DNA of 64,000 nt. It comes from an uncultured Roseobacter sp. GTDB taxonomy: Bacteria; Pseudomonadota; Alphaproteobacteria; Rhodobacterales; Rhodobacteraceae. The first letter of the stretch is position 1; the number at the start of each line of letters is the position of its first letter. Both the position numbers and the translations under genes were made by a program. Of this stretch, positions 58,956-64,000 are shown piece after piece. The stretch spans positions 1,054,001-1,118,000 of the forward strand of contig NZ_CANLNE010000003.1 of NCBI RefSeq assembly GCF_947492555.1. Direction: 5' to 3'. A model generated the notes under the pieces. The model saw nothing but the letters and a program-made list of their open reading frames with translations. It searched no databases and had not been told where the DNA came from.

Positions 58956-60329
58956 ATGTCACTCGACACCGTCCTATCCCGTATCGATTCCGATCTGCCC
59001 GCCGCGATGGAGCGCCTCAAGGAGCTGTTGCGGATCCCCTCCATCTCCACTGATCCCGCCTACAATGCCGAGTGTGACAGGGCCGCGGACTGGCTGGTCG
59101 CTGATCTCGGCAGTCTTGGGATCAAGACGGAGAAACGTGACACGCCAGGGCATCCGATGGTCGTTGGGCATCTGGACGGCCCTGGCCCGCATCTGCTGTT
59201 CTATGGGCATTATGATGTGCAACCGGTTGATCCCCTTGAGCTTTGGGACAACGATCCATTCGATCCTCAGATCGAAGACACGCCCAAGGGCCGCGTCCTT
59301 CGCGGGCGCGGGACGTCCGATGACAAGGGCCAGTTGATGACCTTCATCGAAGCCTGTCGCGCGTGGAAGGCAGAACATGGCAGCCTGCCCTGCAAACTGA
59401 CCTTCTTTCTGGAGGGCGAAGAGGAAAGCGGCTCCCCCTCCCTCGTGCCCTTCATGCAGGAGAACGCGGAGGAGTTGAAATCCGACATCGCGCTGATCTG
59501 TGACACCGGCCTTTTCGAGAGCAAGACCCCCGCCATCGTGACGATGCTGCGCGGTCTGCTGGGGGAGGAGATCACCATCACCGGGCCGGACATCGACCTG
59601 CATTCGGGCATGTATGGGGGCGTGGCCATCAACCCGGTGCGGGTGCTGTCCCGGATCATAGCCGCCCTGCACGACGATGAAGGGCGGATCACTGTGCCGG
59701 GGTTTTATGATGGTGTGCCGGAGCTGCCTGACGAGATCGAGGCGCAGTGGCAGGGGCTGGCCTTTGATCACGCAGCGTTTCTGGGAGATGTCGGCCTGTC
59801 CAAACCTGCGGGTGAACAGGATCGCACCCCGCTGGAAATGATCTGGTCGCGGCCCACCTGCGAAGTGAACGGCATCTGGGGCGGCTACACCGGCGATGGG
59901 TTCAAGACCGTCCTGCCCTCGAAAGCCCATGCCAAGATCAGCTTCCGGCTGGTCGGGGATCAGGACCCGCTGGTAATCCGCGAGAGTTTCCGCGCCATGG
60001 TGCGCGACATGCTGCCCGAAGATTGCGAGGTCAGTTTCAACGACCACGGGGCCGGCAGGGCCTCGATGACAGAGACAGATGATCCCAGTTTTGAAGCGGC
60101 GCGCAAGGCGCTCACCGAGGAATGGCAGGTGCCTGCGGCCTATGTCGGTTGCGGCGGATCAATCCCGATTGCCGGACATTTTCAGAACATCCTTGGTACC
60201 ACACCGATGTTGATCGGGTTCGGCAAGGACGATGATGCGCTGCATTCGCCCAATGAGAAGTACGACGTGGAGAGCTTTCACAAGGGCATCCGCAGCTGGG
60301 CGCGCATCCTGGCCGCGCTAACGCAATGA
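58956..60329 (+). CDS. M20 family metallo-hydrolase (dipeptidase)
   Basis: LLFYGHYDVQPVDPLELW; GRGTSDDKGQLMTFIEA; FLEGEEESGSPSL. Confidence 0.95.
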   Translation: MSLDTVLSRIDSDLPAAMERLKELLRIPSISTDPAYNAECDRAADWLVADLGSLGIKTEKRDTPGHPMVVGHLDGPGPHLLFYGHYDVQPVDPLELWDNDPFDPQIEDTPKGRVLRGRGTSDDKGQLMTFIEACRAWKAEHGSLPCKLTFFLEGEEESGSPSLVPFMQENAEELKSDIALICDTGLFESKTPAIVTMLRGLLGEEITITGPDIDLHSGMYGGVAINPVRVLSRIIAALHDDEGRITVPGFYDGVPELPDEIEAQWQGLAFDHAAFLGDVGLSKPAGEQDRTPLEMIWSRPTCEVNGIWGGYTGDGFKTVLPSKAHAKISFRLVGDQDPLVIRESFRAMVRDMLPEDCEVSFNDHGAGRASMTETDDPSFEAARKALTEEWQVPAAYVGCGGSIPIAGHFQNILGTTPMLIGFGKDDDALHSPNEKYDVESFHKGIRSWARILAALTQ

Positions 60330-60387
60330 CCCGGTCCGCAAGGTGGCCTGAAGCCCACCCTACCGCATACTGGAGAGGGGCGGCGCG

Positions 60388-61257
60388 ATGACAGACGCCC
60401 ATCGCCCCCTTTTTGCGCAGGTGAATGGGCAGGACATCTGCTACGCGGTCCAAGGCAGCGGGCCGCCCATTCTGCTGCTGCACGGCTTTCCGCAAACCCA
60501 TGTGATGTGGCGCCCCGTGGCTGACATGCTGGCCGCGCAGTTCACTGTGATCACCCCGGACCTGCGTGGGTATGGCAACAGCAGCAAGCCGCAGGGCACG
60601 GAAACCTACAGCTTTCGGCACATGGCGCAGGATCAGATCGCGCTGATGGACCATCTGGGCTTCGACAGTTTTCACCTTGTCGGCCATGATCGCGGCGGGC
60701 GCGTTGCGCATCGGTTGACGTTGGATGTGCCGGGCCGGGTCCGCAGCCTGACGGTCATGGACATCGTGCCCACGCATCTGCTGCTCGACAAGCTCACGCA
60801 ACAGGTGGCAAAGGCCTATTATCATTGGTTTTTCCTGGCTCAGCCCCATCCCTTTCCAGAAACCATGATCGGGCATGATCCGGACAGCTACTTCGAGAGC
60901 TGCCTGCTGGGATGGGGGGCTGCGAAGCTGTCGGACTTCGAGCCCGAGGCATTGGCGGCCTATCGAACTGCATGGCGGGACCCGGAGGCGATCCGGGGCA
61001 TGTGTGCCGACTACCGGGCCGCGCTGGAACATGATTTCGATCTGGATGCCCAGGATCTGCAACGGCAGGTGACCTGCCCTGCCCTCGTGCTTTTCGGCGG
61101 ACAAGGTGCGATGGCGAAAGCCTATGATGTCCCCGCCACCTGGCAAGACCGACTAAGCAACATGCAGGCCGAGGCGATTCCCGGCGGGCATTTCTTTGTG
61201 GATCAGTCACCGCGGGAAACGGCGGATGCCCTGATGCGGTTCTTGACGGATATCTGA
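60388..61257 (+). CDS. Alpha/beta hydrolase, fluoroacetate (haloacetate) dehalogenase-like
   Basis: LLLHGFPQTHVMWRPVADML; VGHDRGGRVAHRL; YYHWFFLAQPHPFPE; PGGHFFVDQSP. Confidence 0.9.
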   Translation: MTDAHRPLFAQVNGQDICYAVQGSGPPILLLHGFPQTHVMWRPVADMLAAQFTVITPDLRGYGNSSKPQGTETYSFRHMAQDQIALMDHLGFDSFHLVGHDRGGRVAHRLTLDVPGRVRSLTVMDIVPTHLLLDKLTQQVAKAYYHWFFLAQPHPFPETMIGHDPDSYFESCLLGWGAAKLSDFEPEALAAYRTAWRDPEAIRGMCADYRAALEHDFDLDAQDLQRQVTCPALVLFGGQGAMAKAYDVPATWQDRLSNMQAEAIPGGHFFVDQSPRETADALMRFLTDI

Positions 61258-61262
61258 GAAAG

Positions 61263-61339
61263 TGGCGCGGTTGACGGGGCTCGAACCCGCGACCCCCGGC
61301 GTGACAGGCCGGTACTCTAACCAACTGAGCTACAACCGC
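61263..61339 (-). tRNA. tRNA-Asp(GTC), copy 1
   Basis: Reverse complement GCGGTTGTAGCTCAGTTGGTTAGAGTACCGGCCTGTCACGCCGGGGGTCGCGGGTTCGAGCCCCGTCAACCGCGCCA. Confidence 0.97.
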
Positions 61340-61494
61340 GCAATGCGCTGCGGAATAGGCCATGTCTACCGGCCCGTCAATAGGACAGAGAGCGGACGCT
61401 CAGATCCCCCTGCAACAGAAAGCCTTCCCTTACGTCAATTCGGAATGCTAGCCTGCGGGAACGCCACAAAGGCGAGACCTTGGGAGGGGATAGA

Positions 61495-61779
61495 ATGTTT
61501 GCACGCGTAACACATTACAGGATGAAGCCGGAGTCCGTGGAGGCGGCCATGGCCATGCTGGACACCATGAAGCCGCAAATCATGGCTTTGCCGGGCATGC
61601 ACCAGTTCATCAACACGATGAACGATACCGGGGAGGGTTGCGTGATTTCGCTGGTGGAGAGCCGGGAGATTTCGGACGCCAACGCTGGCGCGGTACAGGC
61701 GCTCTGGTCGCAGTTTCAAGAGCATCTCGCAGCACCGCCTTCTGCCGAAGGGTTTGATGTGATTGCGGATTGGCGGTAG
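61495..61779 (+). CDS. Small antibiotic biosynthesis monooxygenase-like (ABM/dimeric alpha-beta barrel) protein
   Basis: MFARVTHYRMKPESVEAAMAMLDTMKPQIMALPGMHQFINTMNDTGEGCVISLVES. Confidence 0.75.
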   Translation: MFARVTHYRMKPESVEAAMAMLDTMKPQIMALPGMHQFINTMNDTGEGCVISLVESREISDANAGAVQALWSQFQEHLAAPPSAEGFDVIADWR

Positions 61780-61794
61780 CGAACCCAAGAAAGC

Positions 61795-61820
61795 AAAAAA
61801 GGGACCCAAGGGTCCCTTTT
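61795..61820. terminator. Bidirectional terminator AAAAAA-GGGACCC-AA-GGGTCCC-TTTT
   Basis: Perfect 7-bp stem flanked by A and T runs, downstream of the 61495..61779 gene. Confidence 0.85.
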
Positions 61821-61830
61821 CAAGCAGCGG

Positions 61831-61907
61831 TGGCGCGGTTGACGGGGCTCGAACCCGCGACCCCCGGCGTGACAGGCCGGTACTCTAACCAACTGAGCTA
61901 CAACCGC
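61831..61907 (-). tRNA. tRNA-Asp(GTC), copy 2, identical to copy 1
   Basis: 77-nt sequence identical to 61263..61339. Confidence 0.97.
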
Positions 61908-62048
61908 CCACTGCACACACGGGGCGTTGCCCGCGCGTTGGGACGTCTTAGGCGGCGGCATCAGGCGCGTCAAGCGCGATACTTGCGCCGACGCATATTT
62001 TTTTATCCGCAGCGTTGCATTCGATATCGGACGGCCGAATTCGGCCCA

Positions 62049-62768
62049 TCAGAGAGGATGGGATTGCAGGTCTTCATGAATGAACTGCGCGGCGAAATGC
62101 CCCCAGTGTCGGTAAATCTCGGGGCCGGGGTGGAACCCATCGGAAGCCATGCCTGTCGTGTCTGCCCCCCAATCGGGGTGCAGCAATCGCACATCCGGAG
62201 CGGCCTGGGCCACCCCCTCCAGGGCCTCCGAAAGCTTTTGGGCATGGCGCCCGAGCACGGTACTCAGAGGACGCGGCAGGGCGGGAAACTGGTCGAGGGG
62301 TGGCACGGTCGTGGCGTATATCCGGCGCACCGCATAGCGGCTGCGCAGCGTATGGTGCAGTGCCTGCGTCTGGCGCGTCCAGCGCGAGGGATGTGTCAGC
62401 CGGGTGACGTCGTTGACCCCCAGCGCAGTAAGGGCAATGTCAAACGACCCCTCGCCGACAGAGGACAACAGCGCCGGGACCGAGGCCGTGGTGATGCCGG
62501 TGCGCGCCACCAATTGCCACATCACAGTAGCCCGCGCCCCAAGGGCCTGCACAAGCTGACCGCTCAAAGCCGCGCGCTGCGTCGGGGCACCGACACCGGC
62601 GGCGGAAGAATCGCCCAGGATCAGCACACGCAAACGCGGCCCCTGCCCCTCTTGGCCCGCACGCGGTCCCGATGCTTCCGGCAGACGCGGCGTGCGACGG
62701 ATCACCTGCACCGCCTGAACCGCCAGCACAGGGGCGAGCGCCAACTGCTGCGCGCGGGTGAGAATCAT
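62049..62768 (-). CDS. SGNH/GDSL hydrolase family protein
   Basis: LRVLILGDSSAAGVGAPTQRAALSGQL; DIALTALGVNDVTRL; MASDGFHPGPEIYRHWG. Confidence 0.92.
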   Translation of the reverse strand: MILTRAQQLALAPVLAVQAVQVIRRTPRLPEASGPRAGQEGQGPRLRVLILGDSSAAGVGAPTQRAALSGQLVQALGARATVMWQLVARTGITTASVPALLSSVGEGSFDIALTALGVNDVTRLTHPSRWTRQTQALHHTLRSRYAVRRIYATTVPPLDQFPALPRPLSTVLGRHAQKLSEALEGVAQAAPDVRLLHPDWGADTTGMASDGFHPGPEIYRHWGHFAAQFIHEDLQSHPL

Positions 62769-62785
62769 GGAGCCGCCGGAGCCCC

Positions 62786-63724
62786 CTATTTATCGGGCAA
62801 GGGGATGAATTCGCTGTCGTCGCCCGGCGGCAGTTGAAACCGGCCATGCGCCCAGTCTCCGGCGCGCCAGGCTTCCTTGGCCGCATCAATACGATCCTTT
62901 GACGATGCCACAAAATTCCACCAGATGTGGCGTGGGCCGTTCAAAGTAGCCCCACCCAATAACATCAACCGCGCCCCGGTCTCTCCGGCCTGCAGGGAGA
63001 TCTTGTCACCGGGCCGGAACACCATCATCCGGCCCGCCTCAAAGCGGTCTCCGGCCACGGTAATCTCGCCTGAGATCACGTAAACGCCACGGTCCTCGTG
63101 GTCATCCGGCAAGGGAATGCGCGCGCCGGGCTCGAGCAGCGCATCCGCATAAAACGTCTCTGAATAGACCTGTACCGGCGCTTCCTCACCATAGGCCGTG
63201 CCAAGGATCAGGCGGACCGTCTTGCCCTCCCCCTCCAACACGGGCAGACTGGCCTTGGGCGCGTGTTCGAACGCCGCCGCGTTGTCTTCCGCCTCTTCCG
63301 GCAGGGCCACCCAGGTTTGAATGCCAAAAAGATCATGCGGACGCTCGCGAATCTCTCCGTCAGTCCGCTCGGAATGGGTGATCCCATGGCCCGCAACCAT
63401 CCAGTTCACGGCCCCCGGTTCGATCCATTGATCCGTGCCGAGACTGTCCCGGTGATGGATCTTGCCCTTGTAGAGGTAGGTGACCGTCGCCAGACCGATG
63501 TGCGGGTGCGGGCGCACATCGATCCCTTTGCCGGTCACAAATTCTGCCGGACCCATCTGATCAAAGAAAATGAAGGGGCCCACCATCTGCCGCTTGGGGG
63601 CTGGCAAAGCGCGCCGGACTTCGAACCCGCCCAGATCCCGCGCGCGCGGCACGATCACCGTCTCGATCGCATCCACCGCATCCCCGATCGGGCAATCGGG
63701 ATCCAACGCCGGGTTCCAACTCAT
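62786..63724 (-). CDS. Pirin family protein
   Basis: RRALPAPKRQMVGPFIFFDQMGPAEF; DVRPHPHIGLATVTYLYKGKIHHRDSLG. Confidence 0.95.
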   Translation of the reverse strand: MSWNPALDPDCPIGDAVDAIETVIVPRARDLGGFEVRRALPAPKRQMVGPFIFFDQMGPAEFVTGKGIDVRPHPHIGLATVTYLYKGKIHHRDSLGTDQWIEPGAVNWMVAGHGITHSERTDGEIRERPHDLFGIQTWVALPEEAEDNAAAFEHAPKASLPVLEGEGKTVRLILGTAYGEEAPVQVYSETFYADALLEPGARIPLPDDHEDRGVYVISGEITVAGDRFEAGRMMVFRPGDKISLQAGETGARLMLLGGATLNGPRHIWWNFVASSKDRIDAAKEAWRAGDWAHGRFQLPPGDDSEFIPLPDK

Positions 63725-63795
63725 CGCGCGCCCTCCTGTCAGCAAGTTTCATTGGAAGAATAGCCCCGTGCGCGGGAGAGACAATTACCGATCAG

Positions 63796-64000
63796 TCAAA
63801 TCTTGCGTAGATCGTGACCAGATCGCGTCGGTAGGGTATTCTCGTCAATCCGCCGCGCGGCCTGATCGAGCCGGGCCGCCATATGGATTATTTCAGACAC
63901 ATCCCCCGCGCTCTGCTCCAGCGCCATTTCGAATGCTGCATATTCAAGGAACTGCGCGGCGATTTGCATTGCGATGCGAACGCGCTCTTGATTTGGCAAG
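63796..64000 (-). CDS. Hypothetical protein, 5' end probably outside the window
   Basis: PNQERVRIAMQIAAQFLEYAAFEMALEQSAGDVSEIIHMAARLDQAARRIDENTLPTRSGHDLRKI; open to the window edge. Confidence 0.5.
   Translation of the reverse strand, partial: LPNQERVRIAMQIAAQFLEYAAFEMALEQSAGDVSEIIHMAARLDQAARRIDENTLPTRSGHDLRKI

Noticed and set aside
60330-60388. GGTGG/CCACC imperfect hairpin between the peptidase and dehalogenase genes
   Set aside because: Imperfect stem with no T-run; too weak to call.
1-64000. Prophage, IS element, integron, CRISPR-Cas or secondary-metabolite cluster
   Set aside because: No transposase, integrase, phage structural, Cas, PKS or NRPS motifs seen in any frame; gene content is core Rhodobacteraceae.

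Overview
Typical GC-rich Rhodobacteraceae (Roseobacter-group) chromosomal segment, judged from protein content and codon usage. It holds about 58 convincing protein genes, one tRNA-Leu(CAA) and two identical tRNA-Asp(GUC). I saw no CRISPR array, prophage, IS element or rRNA. Recognisable modules: two FAD/GcvT-type dimethylglycine/sarcosine dehydrogenase-like genes; an Rrf2 regulator plus AhpD-like pair; an RTX/LamG/Hint exoprotein; a divergent AsnC-type regulator with arginase, CtlX-like hydrolase and ornithine cyclodeaminase; MoxR and VWA genes; glnE; a TakP-like TRAP transporter with a Cache-kinase/LuxR two-component system; ilvBN; the amiC-mrcA-prfB block; ispG with a rodZ-like gene; and hemA. 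The most interesting signals are mostly below the level of ordinary annotation: (1) a complete transcription-attenuation leader in front of ilvB (promoter, peptide MTTLVVIVGHTHMGR, competing hairpin, terminator); (2) an alpha/beta hydrolase with every residue I recall for fluoroacetate dehalogenase; (3) an FNR-type box between hemA and a peptidase gene; (4) a perfect 17-bp palindrome on the Rrf2 promoter; (5) two near-identical 19-bp inverted repeats upstream of a DUF2852 gene; (6) a 13-bp perfect stem between the TRAP binding-protein gene and its permease genes; (7) several unlisted small ORFs, one apparently frameshifted at a T5 run. All functional assignments come from reading the sequence and remembered family features; no searches or folding calculations were run.
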